In this document: piece after piece, positions 1 to 5,708 of the stretch
How positions within the stretch are numbered: the stretch's first letter is position 1
How the letters are laid out: every line of letters starts with the position of its first letter
Assembly (NCBI GenBank): GCA_030149405.1
Contig: JASBRM010000305.1
Location: forward strand, 1-6,162
Direction: 5' to 3'
DNA: 6,162 nucleotides
DNA from: Neptuniibacter sp.
GTDB lineage: Bacteria; Pseudomonadota; Gammaproteobacteria; Pseudomonadales; Balneatricaceae
The notes under the pieces: model-generated
What the model saw: the letters and a program-made list of their open reading frames with translations, nothing else
Database searches by the model: none
Told to the model about the DNA's origin: nothing
Made by a program: the position numbers and the translations under genes

Positions 1-812
1 CTTACTGAGTCGACACCCTGCAAACGTACGTTACGTAAAATGAACGGCATTACAGTGGACGGCAGTTTAAAGCTTGCCGCAAGGCCACAAGCCGTCACGA
101 CTCCTCCGTAATTAGTTTCAGCAATGATTCTTGCCAGAATAGTATCGCCAACCGTATCTACAGCCCCAGCCCAGCGCTGTCTTTCAAGCGGCCTTGCAGG
201 TGCAGCCATCTCTTCACGTGTAACAATATTGGTTGCTCCCAGAGAGCGCAGGTAATCTTCAGTTTCTGGACGGCCCGTAATTGCGGTTACTTCATAACCT
301 AAACCAGCCAGAATAGACACAGCGACACTACCAACACCACCCGCAGCACCACTAACAATCACTGGACCACTCTCAGGTGTAACACCACCTTCCTGCAACG
401 CCATAACACATAGCATTGCTGTCAGCCCTGCTGTACCAATCTGCATAGTTCTAACAGGGTCCATCTGCTCTGGTAGAGGTACTAACCAATCAGCTTTAGC
501 TTTGGCATATTCAGAATAACCACCCCAGTGGTTTTCACCTACGCCCCAGCCGGTCAATACAACTTTATCACCCGCCTGGTATCTTTGGTCAGAGCTTTCC
601 TCAACTGTTCCTACGTAATCAATGCCAGGAACCATAGGAAAATCACGAATGATCTTGCCTTTACCGGTGATGGCCAAACCATCTTTATAATTCAATGAGG
701 AGTAATCTACCTTAATCAGAACTTCTCCTTCAGGCAGGTCACCTAGCTGAAGATCCTGTACTGCGGAGATTGTTTTACCATCTTCTTGATTTAAGACTAA
801 CGCTTTAAACAT
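1..812 (-). CDS. acuI: AcuI/YhdH-type NADPH-dependent acrylyl-CoA reductase, C-terminus cut off by the window edge
   Basis: A cytoplasmic medium-chain dehydrogenase/reductase of the YhdH/YhfP (AcuI) subfamily. Members reduce acryloyl-CoA to propanoyl-CoA with NADPH, a step in DMSP/acrylate breakdown and protection against toxic acrylate. I read 270 codons from the ATG at 812-810. The family is about 325-330 residues, so roughly 55-60 C-terminal residues lie outside. Seen directly: SSLNYKDGLAITGKGKIIR (38-56), the catalytic-domain signature GWGVGENHWGGYSEYA (88-103), the glycine-rich Rossmann motif SGAAGGVGSVAV (154-165), TGRPE (179-183) at the usual NADP phosphate-binding position, and FILRNVRLQGVDSV (257-270), which closely resembles E. 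coli YhdH. There are no zinc-ligand cysteines, as expected for this quinone-oxidoreductase-like branch. A GGAG Shine-Dalgarno lies 6 bases before the ATG. The gene is divergent from a GntR/FCD regulator. The family is certain; use on acrylate in this organism is inferred. Confidence 0.93.
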   Translation of the reverse strand, partial: MFKALVLNQEDGKTISAVQDLQLGDLPEGEVLIKVDYSSLNYKDGLAITGKGKIIRDFPMVPGIDYVGTVEESSDQRYQAGDKVVLTGWGVGENHWGGYSEYAKAKADWLVPLPEQMDPVRTMQIGTAGLTAMLCVMALQEGGVTPESGPVIVSGAAGGVGSVAVSILAGLGYEVTAITGRPETEDYLRSLGATNIVTREEMAAPARPLERQRWAGAVDTVGDTILARIIAETNYGGVVTACGLAASFKLPSTVMPFILRNVRLQGVDSV

Positions 813-818
813 TTACCA

Positions 819-822
819 CTCC
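819..822 (-). promoter_or_regulatory. Ribosome binding site of acuI
   Basis: On the minus strand GGAG stands 6 bases before the ATG at 812-810. This supports that ATG as the true start, and its translation MFKALVLNQEDGKT also matches the start of the YhdH family. Confidence 0.7.
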
Positions 823-837
823 ACTCACTTATTGTTA

Positions 838-852
838 ATTTGTCTTACAAAT
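838..852. promoter_or_regulatory. Palindromic operator candidate for the GntR/FCD regulator
   Basis: ATTTGTCTTACAAAT is a perfect inverted repeat with 6-base arms around a 3-base centre. Its core TTGTnnnACAA fits the general GTnnnAC half-site arrangement known for FadR-subfamily regulators (for example FadR TGGTnnnACCA). It covers the predicted -35 of the regulator promoter (840-845) and touches the predicted -10 of the acuI promoter (850-855). The likely ligand-responsive binder is the protein encoded at 936-1673, which would make this both an autoregulatory and an acuI operator. Binding is inferred; the symmetry is directly visible. Confidence 0.6.
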
Positions 853-867
853 ATAACTTTGTATAAT
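840..867 (+). promoter_or_regulatory. Predicted sigma70-like promoter for the GntR/FCD regulator gene
   Basis: -35 TTGTCT (840-845, 4 of 6), a 16-base spacer, and a perfect -10 TATAAT (862-867). The start site would fall near 874, giving an untranslated leader of about 60 bases before the GTG at 936. The -35 lies inside the palindrome 838-852, which suggests negative autoregulation. Confidence 0.55.
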
Positions 868-878
868 TAGAAATACAA
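850..878 (-). promoter_or_regulatory. Predicted sigma70-like promoter for acuI
   Basis: Read on the minus strand: -35 TTGTAT (878-873, 4 of 6 consensus bases), a 17-base spacer, and -10 TATATT (855-850, 5 of 6). Transcription would begin near 843, leaving a leader of about 30 bases before the acuI ATG. The -10 overlaps the edge of the palindrome at 838-852, so a bound repressor would block it. Predicted by eye only. Confidence 0.5.
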
Positions 879-921
879 CCTTTCTCTTTACTCATCTCAA
901 TGTAGAATAAAAACAATCATC

Positions 922-929
922 AGGCGGAG
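922..929 (+). promoter_or_regulatory. Ribosome binding site deciding the GTG start of the regulator
   Basis: AGGCGGAG has its GGAG core 6 bases before the GTG at 936. The overlapping ATG at 934-936 is followed at once by TGA in its own frame, so it cannot be the start and the GTG is chosen. Confidence 0.65.
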
Positions 930-935
930 ATTAAT

Positions 936-1673
936 GTGAATTTAGATGTAGCCCCTCTCAAAAAAGTAAGCTTGTCTAAACAGGTTGCTGATCAACTTCA
1001 GGAAGCTATTCTGGACGGCACTCTGAAAGCAGATGATCGTTTACCTACCGAAGAAGAGTTGGGTCAACGCTTCCAAGTATCACGCCCTACCATCAGAGAG
1101 GCCTTAAAAAGACTCGCCGCCAAAAACTTGATCCGCTCCCGCCGTGGCCCTACTGGTGGAACATTTGTTAATCATCTTGATGCCAATGAACTGAGCGACA
1201 GTTTATCAACCGCTTCAACATTATTTGTCAGCATGAATGATATTTCTCTGGAAGAGGTCAGTACATGCCGAAAAGAGTTAGAAACCCTATGCTTTCAACT
1301 CGCCTGTGATCATGCCTCTAATGATGATATTAAAAACATGGAGATAGCTCTGAATACACAGGAAGATCCCTCGATCAGTCCCGAAGCCTTCTGCGCTGCC
1401 GATGTGCAGTTCCATAGGGCAATTGCTGATGCAACAGGGAACAGAATGTTGAGCTTTGTTATGTACTCTCTGATTGAAGGCCTACAACCCGTCGCGAATA
1501 TGATTGCTTACCACTACAGGGCACGAGAAGTAATTATCAATCAGCATCAACGAATCTTAGAAAATATTAAAGAGCGTGATACCAACACTGCAATCAGTGT
1601 TCTGCATGAACAGATCGATTATTTGTCGCAATTACATAATGAGGCACAGAGTAATCATCAACAAAAAGGTTAA
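936..1673 (+). CDS. GntR-family transcriptional regulator, FadR subfamily (FCD domain)
   Basis: A 245-residue DNA-binding regulator, normal length for the FadR/FCD group. The N-terminal winged helix-turn-helix spans about residues 10-78. It contains LPTEEELGQRF (36-46), the recognition-helix stretch VSRPTIREALKRL (48-60), and a wing with RSRRGPTGGTFV (67-78). The FCD effector domain covers about 105-235. It shows the metal-site pattern D156, H160 (ADVQFHRAIADATGN), H204 and H224, which in characterised members hold a metal that helps bind a carboxylate ligand. The start is GTG with a good ribosome binding site. The gene is divergent from acuI and shares its control region, so acuI is the obvious target and a short organic acid or acyl compound a plausible ligand (inference). 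This differs from the TetR-type AcuR regulator described for acuI in Rhodobacter. The specific orthologue is not recognised. Confidence 0.9.
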   Translation: MNLDVAPLKKVSLSKQVADQLQEAILDGTLKADDRLPTEEELGQRFQVSRPTIREALKRLAAKNLIRSRRGPTGGTFVNHLDANELSDSLSTASTLFVSMNDISLEEVSTCRKELETLCFQLACDHASNDDIKNMEIALNTQEDPSISPEAFCAADVQFHRAIADATGNRMLSFVMYSLIEGLQPVANMIAYHYRAREVIINQHQRILENIKERDTNTAISVLHEQIDYLSQLHNEAQSNHQQKG

Positions 1674-1691
1674 TGATTACTCTGTGCCTCA
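1640..1691. repeat. Perfect 19-bp inverted repeat spanning the stop codon of the regulator gene
   Basis: The left arm TGAGGCACAGAGTAATCAT (1640-1658) is mirrored exactly by ATGATTACTCTGTGCCTCA (1673-1691) around a 14-base loop (1659-1672). The left arm codes for the regulator's last residues; the right arm begins at the last base of the TAA. In RNA this is a very stable hairpin. No run of T follows on either strand, so it is not a textbook intrinsic terminator. It may still end or protect the transcript, or be a protein or recombination site. No other copy was noticed in the window. Confidence 0.85.
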
Positions 1692-1817
1692 CTCTCAACT
1701 TTGATCCAATACATTTTTTCATTAAGAGATCGCAAAATCTCTGTAAGCGATAGGCATAAATTCACTTTTGTTTTATGCTGTCTCACAGTGATTACAATAA
1801 TTATTTAAGGAGTCTTC
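1692..1817. other. Intergenic region upstream of zapG
   Basis: No gene is seen here. It should hold the zapG promoter but no strong one stands out. The best guess is TAGGCA (1751-1756), 17 bases, TATGCT (1774-1779), each 4 of 6. A TACAAT box at 1793-1798 lies very close to the ribosome binding site. A short palindrome TCACAGTGA sits at 1783-1791, of unknown meaning. Confidence 0.35.
1807..1812 (+). promoter_or_regulatory. Ribosome binding site of zapG
   Basis: AAGGAG ends 5 bases before the GTG at 1818. It supports the GTG start, whose first residues MENIWLISVAALF lead straight into the expected membrane helix. Confidence 0.75.
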
Positions 1818-2354
1818 GTGGAAAATATATGGCTTATCAGTGTCGCTGCTCTTTTTGTAGGAGCTCTTATAGGTTATCTGATGGCGCGTGCAGGTGGTGG
1901 TAATAACCAAGCCGAAATTGCTGCGCAACTTGAAGACACTAAAAAGGAACTTGAAGAATATAAATCTGAAGTCACAACTCACTTTGAAAAAACAGCTGAG
2001 CTCGTTAACAACCTGACCTCAAGCTATAAAGATGTGCATGAACATCTGGCGAGTGGAGCACAAGGCTTATGCCAGCCGGGTGCTATCGATATGGCTCTGG
2101 AATCACCAATGCAGCCAAAGCTCACTGAATCTACTGAAGAGCAGCCTGAAGAAACTGAGCAGGCAGAAAAACCTGAAACACCCGAAACGCCTGAACCTCC
2201 AAGAGACTACGCTCCAAAAAGTCCAGATGATGAAGGTACACTTTCTGAAACTTTCGGTCTGAAAGAAAATGAGAAAGATGAAACTGAAGAAGCTTTGGAA
2301 CCCCTGGTGACTGACGCGGTTGAGAAACCTGCAAAAGAAAAACAGCCTGCTTAA
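1818..2354 (+). CDS. zapG: ZapG/YhcB family (DUF1043) inner-membrane protein
   Basis: A 178-residue single-pass inner-membrane protein of the YhcB/ZapG family, linked in E. coli to cell division and envelope growth. Residues 4-23 form an N-terminal membrane helix ending in the YLMAR boundary. A coiled-coil stretch follows (about 30-78, including LEDTKKELEEYKSEV). The conserved block HFEKTAELVNNLTSSYKDVH (55-74) parallels E. coli HFARSAELLDTMAHDYRQLY. The family's PRDY motif is present at 128-131. E. coli YhcB is about 132 residues. The extra length here is an acidic, proline- and threonine-rich segment (about 104-127, with repeated PET/PEP units) and an acidic tail (135-178), both probably disordered. 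The GTG start has a good ribosome binding site. The gene abuts the nif3-like gene tail-to-tail. In E. coli yhcB lies beside degQ-degS; here a DegS/AlgW-type gene is also close. Confidence 0.9.
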   Translation: MENIWLISVAALFVGALIGYLMARAGGGNNQAEIAAQLEDTKKELEEYKSEVTTHFEKTAELVNNLTSSYKDVHEHLASGAQGLCQPGAIDMALESPMQPKLTESTEEQPEETEQAEKPETPETPEPPRDYAPKSPDDEGTLSETFGLKENEKDETEEALEPLVTDAVEKPAKEKQPA

Positions 2355-3116
2355 TCAGACTGGATTATCTATCTCCACATACTGGTGCTGCAGATCAAAC
2401 TGCAGTGCCAGCTGTTCTCCTAAAGCCTGCACACCATAACGTTCTGTTGCATGATGGCCTGCAGCAAAATAGTGAATGCCGTTTTCAACAGCACTGTGAT
2501 AAGTCGGCTCCGATATTTCACCTGAAAGGTATGCATCTGCTCCCAAAGCGAATGCCTTATCGATATATCCCTGCGCCCCGCCCGTACACCACGCAATGGT
2601 TTTGATTTTATGATCACCAGCTGCAACGACTAATGGTCTTCTATCAAGTTTGGTTTCCAGTAAATCAGCAAATGCTTCTGCACTCATTTCAGCTCCGAGA
2701 ACACCAATATTACCAACACTTCTGGGGTTATCGGGCTCTAACCCTCCCGTTACTTCGATTCCCAGTAATTTGGCCAAACGAGCATTGTTGCCAAATTCTG
2801 GGTGGGCATCCAAAGGTAAGTGATAGGCCATCAAACTAATATCGTTATCCAACAGAGCTTTGATACGTTTCTTTTTCATACCCTGTATACGGCTATCTTC
2901 ACCTTTCCAAAAGAAACCATGGTGAACGAGTATAAGATCCGCATTCAACTCAACGGCTTTATCAATTAAAGCCTGTGAAGCTGTAACCCCCGTAACGATT
3001 TTTTTCACCTGCTGTCTGCCCTCAATCTGCAAGCCATTTGGGCAGTAATCCCGAAACATTTCAGGTGTTAAAGTGTTGTCTAGAAATGAAACAAGATCAC
3101 TCAGATTAGCCGACAT
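2355..3116 (-). CDS. Nif3/YbgI-type dinuclear metal-centre protein
   Basis: A 253-residue member of the Nif3 (NGG1-interacting factor 3)/YbgI family, whose structures are hexameric toroids with two metal ions per subunit. E. coli YbgI is 247 residues, so this one is full length. The metal ligands are visible: H65-H66 (ILVHHGFFW), D103 in HLPLDAH (99-105), and H221 with E225 in GHHATERYGV (220-229). The N-terminal NGLQIEG (27-33) is also typical. The cellular role is unsettled. Databases often carry the name GTP cyclohydrolase 1 type 2, which is poorly supported. The ATG at 3116-3114 has a weak GGGA 7 bases upstream. A promoter inside the divergent gap is likely but weak by eye (TTGTTT 3194-3189, 16 bases, CATAAA 3172-3167). 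The stop codon directly abuts the zapG stop. In Pseudomonas a related gene is, from memory, also close to algW. Confidence 0.92.
   Translation of the reverse strand: MSANLSDLVSFLDNTLTPEMFRDYCPNGLQIEGRQQVKKIVTGVTASQALIDKAVELNADLILVHHGFFWKGEDSRIQGMKKKRIKALLDNDISLMAYHLPLDAHPEFGNNARLAKLLGIEVTGGLEPDNPRSVGNIGVLGAEMSAEAFADLLETKLDRRPLVVAAGDHKIKTIAWCTGGAQGYIDKAFALGADAYLSGEISEPTYHSAVENGIHYFAAGHHATERYGVQALGEQLALQFDLQHQYVEIDNPV
2382..2411 (+). other. Possible hairpin in the 3' end of the zapG transcript
   Basis: CTGGTGCTGCAG (2382-2393) and CTGCAGTGCCAG (2400-2411) can pair over 12 positions in plus-strand RNA, two of them G-U pairs, with the 6-base loop ATCAAA. In minus-strand RNA the same two positions become A-C mismatches, so the fold favours the zapG transcript. 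It begins 28 bases past the zapG stop, inside the 3' end of the nif3-like gene. It may stabilise or end the zapG mRNA. No clear T tract follows. Confidence 0.35.
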
Positions 3117-3128
3117 GTTATTTTCCCA

Positions 3129-3156
3129 TTCACAAAGTTGCTGGAGATCGTATAAT
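3129..3156 (+). promoter_or_regulatory. Predicted sigma70-like promoter for algW
   Basis: -35 TTCACA (3129-3134, 5 of 6), a 16-base spacer, and a perfect -10 TATAAT (3151-3156) in the gap between the divergent nif3-like and algW genes. The start site would be near 3163. This leaves only about 7 bases before the ATG at 3170 and about 34 before the ATG at 3197, which favours the latter as start. Confidence 0.6.
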
Positions 3157-3196
3157 TCTATGATTCTTTATGGTTTTTTCTACTACTGAAACAACA

Positions 3197-4342
3197 ATGC
3201 GTAAACTTAATTTTCTTTTTTGGCCGGTTTTATCAGGTGTTCTAGTTGCAATGCTGCTATTGCAGTTGTTTCCTAACCTTTTGAACACTAATCAACCCGC
3301 CGTTGAGATTAAAGAAACCAGTACTCGGCAAACAACCAATTTAGGTGTTGGCCCTGTTTCATACTCAGACGCAGTAGGTGTTGCTGCCCCAGCAGTAGTT
3401 AATATCTATACCAGAACCGTAGTCCGTCAGAATGTTCATCCGTTGTTTAATGACCCCTTCTTTCGTAATTTCTTTGATGCTGAAAGCATCCCACAACGGG
3501 AACGGGTCCAGTCCAGTCTAGGCTCTGGCGTCATCCTGAGTGAACAAGGCTACTTGGTTACCAATAACCACGTTATTCAGGGTGCAGACAGCATCGTTGT
3601 CGCCCTTCGCGACGGCCGTGAAGCAACTGCTGAGGTTATTGGTACTGATCCCGAAACAGATCTCGCTGTCTTAAAAATTGAACTCACTGATCTGCCCAGC
3701 ATAACCCTCTACCCTTCCGAAAAAATTAATGTCGGAGATGTTGTACTCGCAATCGGCAACCCATTTGGGGTTGGTCAGACTGTGACCATGGGTATTATCA
3801 GCGCCACTGGTAGAAACAGCCTCGGTATAAACACCTATGAAGACTTTATTCAGACAGACGCCGCAATCAATCCGGGTAATTCTGGCGGCGCGTTGGTGGA
3901 TGCTTATGGCAATTTAATCGGAATAAATACAGCCATATTTTCAAAATCAGGCGGCTCTCAGGGTATTGGCTTTGCTATTCCTTCAACGTTGACCAAACAA
4001 ATCATGCAGGACCTGATTCAGTATGGCCGAGTTATCCGGGGTTGGCTGGGTATAGAAATACAAGAACTAACACCGCAACTTGCTGAATCGTTTGGCCTTG
4101 AAAAGATGCAGGGCTTAATCATCGCAGGGGTTTTCCGAAATGGTCCGGCTCACTTGGCAGGCCTACAGCCCGGCGATATTATGCTTTCAATTAATGCCTC
4201 CCCAATTACTAATGGTCGCCAGTCGATGTCAGACATCGCCAGATTAAGGCCTGATGAAAAAGCCGAGATCGTCATCTTGAGAGAAGGTGAAAAAATGACG
4301 CTTACTGCAGCTGTTGGCGAACGTCCTAAGAGCCGAAATTGA
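3197..4342 (+). CDS. algW: AlgW/DegS-type periplasmic serine protease with one PDZ domain
   Basis: A trypsin-like site-1 protease of the HtrA family. AlgW/DegS is anchored in the inner membrane, senses misfolded outer-membrane proteins through its PDZ domain, and cleaves the anti-sigma factor (MucA/RseA) to release AlgU/sigma-E. From the ATG at 3197 it is 381 residues. An N-terminal membrane anchor (about 5-24, NFLFWPVLSGVLVAMLLLQL) has no signal-cleavage look. The triad is H125 (TNNHVI), D155 (DPETDLAVLKI) and S229 (NPGNSGGAL). A single PDZ domain covers about 270-375. DegP/DegQ have two PDZ domains and a cleaved signal, so DegS/AlgW is the better call. An in-frame ATG at 3170 would add MVFSTTETT; 3197 is preferred because MRKLNFLFWPVLSGVL matches the family start and 3170 nearly coincides with the predicted transcription start. 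Neither ATG has a clear Shine-Dalgarno. A hairpin terminator follows. Confidence 0.9.
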   Translation: MRKLNFLFWPVLSGVLVAMLLLQLFPNLLNTNQPAVEIKETSTRQTTNLGVGPVSYSDAVGVAAPAVVNIYTRTVVRQNVHPLFNDPFFRNFFDAESIPQRERVQSSLGSGVILSEQGYLVTNNHVIQGADSIVVALRDGREATAEVIGTDPETDLAVLKIELTDLPSITLYPSEKINVGDVVLAIGNPFGVGQTVTMGIISATGRNSLGINTYEDFIQTDAAINPGNSGGALVDAYGNLIGINTAIFSKSGGSQGIGFAIPSTLTKQIMQDLIQYGRVIRGWLGIEIQELTPQLAESFGLEKMQGLIIAGVFRNGPAHLAGLQPGDIMLSINASPITNGRQSMSDIARLRPDEKAEIVILREGEKMTLTAAVGERPKSRN

Positions 4343-4350
4343 ACCACAAC

Positions 4351-4377
4351 AAAAAAGCCACCTTGCGGTGGCTTTTT
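4351..4377. terminator. Bidirectional intrinsic terminator between algW and hisD
   Basis: The stem GCCACC (4357-4362) / GGTGGC (4367-4372) with loop TTGC is flanked by A6 on the left and T5 on the right. It therefore works as an intrinsic terminator for algW on the plus strand and for the hisG-hisD transcript on the minus strand. It lies 8 bases past the algW stop and 23 bases past the hisD stop. Confidence 0.93.
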
Positions 4378-4400
4378 AAATGTTCAGTCAAACTGAAGGC

Positions 4401-5708
4401 TTAATCTTTAATACGATATTCTGCAGAGCGTGCATGTGCAGTCAGGCTTTCACCACGCGCCAGTACCGACGCCACTTTACCCATCTCCGATGCACCCTCT
4501 TCAGAGAACATAATCAGAGAAGAGCGTTTCTGGAAATCATAAACACCTAAAGGTGAAGAGAATCTCGCAGTGCCCGATGTTGGTAATACATGGTTTGGAC
4601 CAGCACAATAGTCACCCAGTGCTTCTGCTGTATAACGCCCCATAAAGATCGCACCCGCATGGCGGATCGATGGCAGTAGTACTTCAGGATCTTCAACGGA
4701 GAGTTCAAGATGCTCTGGGGCTATACGGTTAGAAACAGCAATCGCTTCATCCATATCTTCAACTTTAATTAAAGCAGCACGCAAGCGCAGGGATACTTCA
4801 ATGATCTCCTTACGCTCCATAGTGGGTAGCAACTTAACAATGCTCTGCTCAACGGCGTCAATAAAATCTGCATCCGGAGTTACCAGAATTGGTTGTGCAT
4901 CTTCATCATGCTCAGCCTGTGAGAACAAGTCCATTGCAACCCAATCAGGATCCGTCTTGCCATCGCATACAACAAGAATCTCGGATGGGCCGGCAATCAT
5001 ATCAATACCCACAGCACCAAACACAGCTCTCTTAGCTGTCGCCACAAAGATATTGCCGGGACCTACAATTTTATCTACCTGAGGAACCGTTTCAGTGCCA
5101 TAGGCCAGTGCAGCAACAGCTTGCGCTCCACCCACACAAAAAACCCGGTCAACACCAGACAGGCAAGCAGCAGCCAGAACCAGCTCATTCACTTCACCAC
5201 CCGGCGTTGGCACAACCATAATGATCTCTTCAACACCTGCCACTTTAGCTGGCATTGCATTCATCAAAACGGATGATGGATACGCAGCTTTACCACCAGG
5301 CACGTAAAGACCTACTTTATCCATCGGAGTCACTTTTTGGCCCAGCATGGTGCCATCAGCTTCTGTATATTCCCATGAATCTACTTTCTGGCGCTCATGG
5401 TAGCTGCGCACACGCTCAGCGGCAATTTCAAGAGCCTTACGCTGATCAGCTGGCAGGTTATCCAATGCGTTCTGAAGCCGTTCCTTACTCATTTCGAGGT
5501 CCGACATCTGTTGCGCAGAGGTATTATCAAATCGATTGGTATATTCAACTACCGCCGCATCACCCTCTGTGCGTACTCGCTCAAGGATTTCATTAACGAT
5601 GTTGTTAACCTTTTCGTCAGAAACAGCTTCCCAGGCCAAAAGCTGATCCATCTGTGAGTCAAAATCTGCCTGCTTAGAATCCAGGCGTTTAATCTTCAAT
5701 TCACTCAT
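4401..5708 (-). CDS. hisD: Histidinol dehydrogenase HisD
   Basis: Catalyses the last two steps of histidine biosynthesis, L-histidinol to L-histidinal to L-histidine, reducing two NAD+; a cytoplasmic, zinc-dependent homodimer. It is 435 residues against 434 for the E. coli enzyme. Zinc ligands known from E. coli appear at Q264, H267 (FSQAEHDED), D366 ([12 protein letters not shown]) and H425 ([11 protein letters not shown]). The catalytic pair E332-H333 lies in IAPEHLEL. The family signature [14 protein letters not shown] (244-257), the NAD-binding [12 protein letters not shown] (216-227) and [14 protein letters not shown] (133-146) are intact. The ATG overlaps the hisG stop as ATGA and has a strong ribosome binding site within the end of hisG, so the two genes are co-transcribed and probably translationally coupled. 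The gene ends before the shared terminator. In Pseudomonas hisC follows hisD; here it does not follow directly. Confidence 0.98.
   Translation of the reverse strand: MSELKIKRLDSKQADFDSQMDQLLAWEAVSDEKVNNIVNEILERVRTEGDAAVVEYTNRFDNTSAQQMSDLEMSKERLQNALDNLPADQRKALEIAAERVRSYHERQKVDSWEYTEADGTMLGQKVTPMDKVGLYVPGGKAAYPSSVLMNAMPAKVAGVEEIIMVVPTPGGEVNELVLAAACLSGVDRVFCVGGAQAVAALAYGTETVPQVDKIVGPGNIFVATAKRAVFGAVGIDMIAGPSEILVVCDGKTDPDWVAMDLFSQAEHDEDAQPILVTPDADFIDAVEQSIVKLLPTMERKEIIEVSLRLRAALIKVEDMDEAIAVSNRIAPEHLELSVEDPEVLLPSIRHAGAIFMGRYTAEALGDYCAGPNHVLPTSGTARFSSPLGVYDFQKRSSLIMFSEEGASEMGKVASVLARGESLTAHARSAEYRIKD

Noticed and set aside
1..812. acuI as a pseudogene lacking its C-terminus
   Set aside because: The frame is open to the first base with no stop or frameshift. 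The missing end is explained by the window edge.
934..936. ATG one reading frame off as start of the FCD regulator
   Set aside because: It is followed immediately by TGA in its frame. The GTG at 936 reads into the conserved GntR domain and has a well-placed ribosome binding site.
1640..1691. Terminal inverted repeat of an insertion sequence
   Set aside because: The arms are only 14 bases apart, no transposase or target duplication is nearby, and the left arm is in-frame coding sequence of an intact gene.
1773..1982. Minus-strand reading frame of 69 codons over the zapG start
   Set aside because: Its product is rich in Phe, Ser and Lys with no recognisable motif, it has no ribosome binding site that stands out, and it lies opposite the clear membrane and coiled-coil coding of zapG.
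3117..3196. Sigma-E type promoter for algW
   Set aside because: No GAACTT-like -35 with a matching TCTGA-type -10 was found. The TTCACA/TATAAT pair is a plain sigma70-like promoter.
5255..5596. Plus-strand reading frame of 113 codons opposite hisD
   Set aside because: It is fully antisense to conserved HisD sequence and its translation shows no domain-like pattern. The other antisense and overlapping frames within zapG, nif3, algW, hisD and hisG were dismissed for the same reason.
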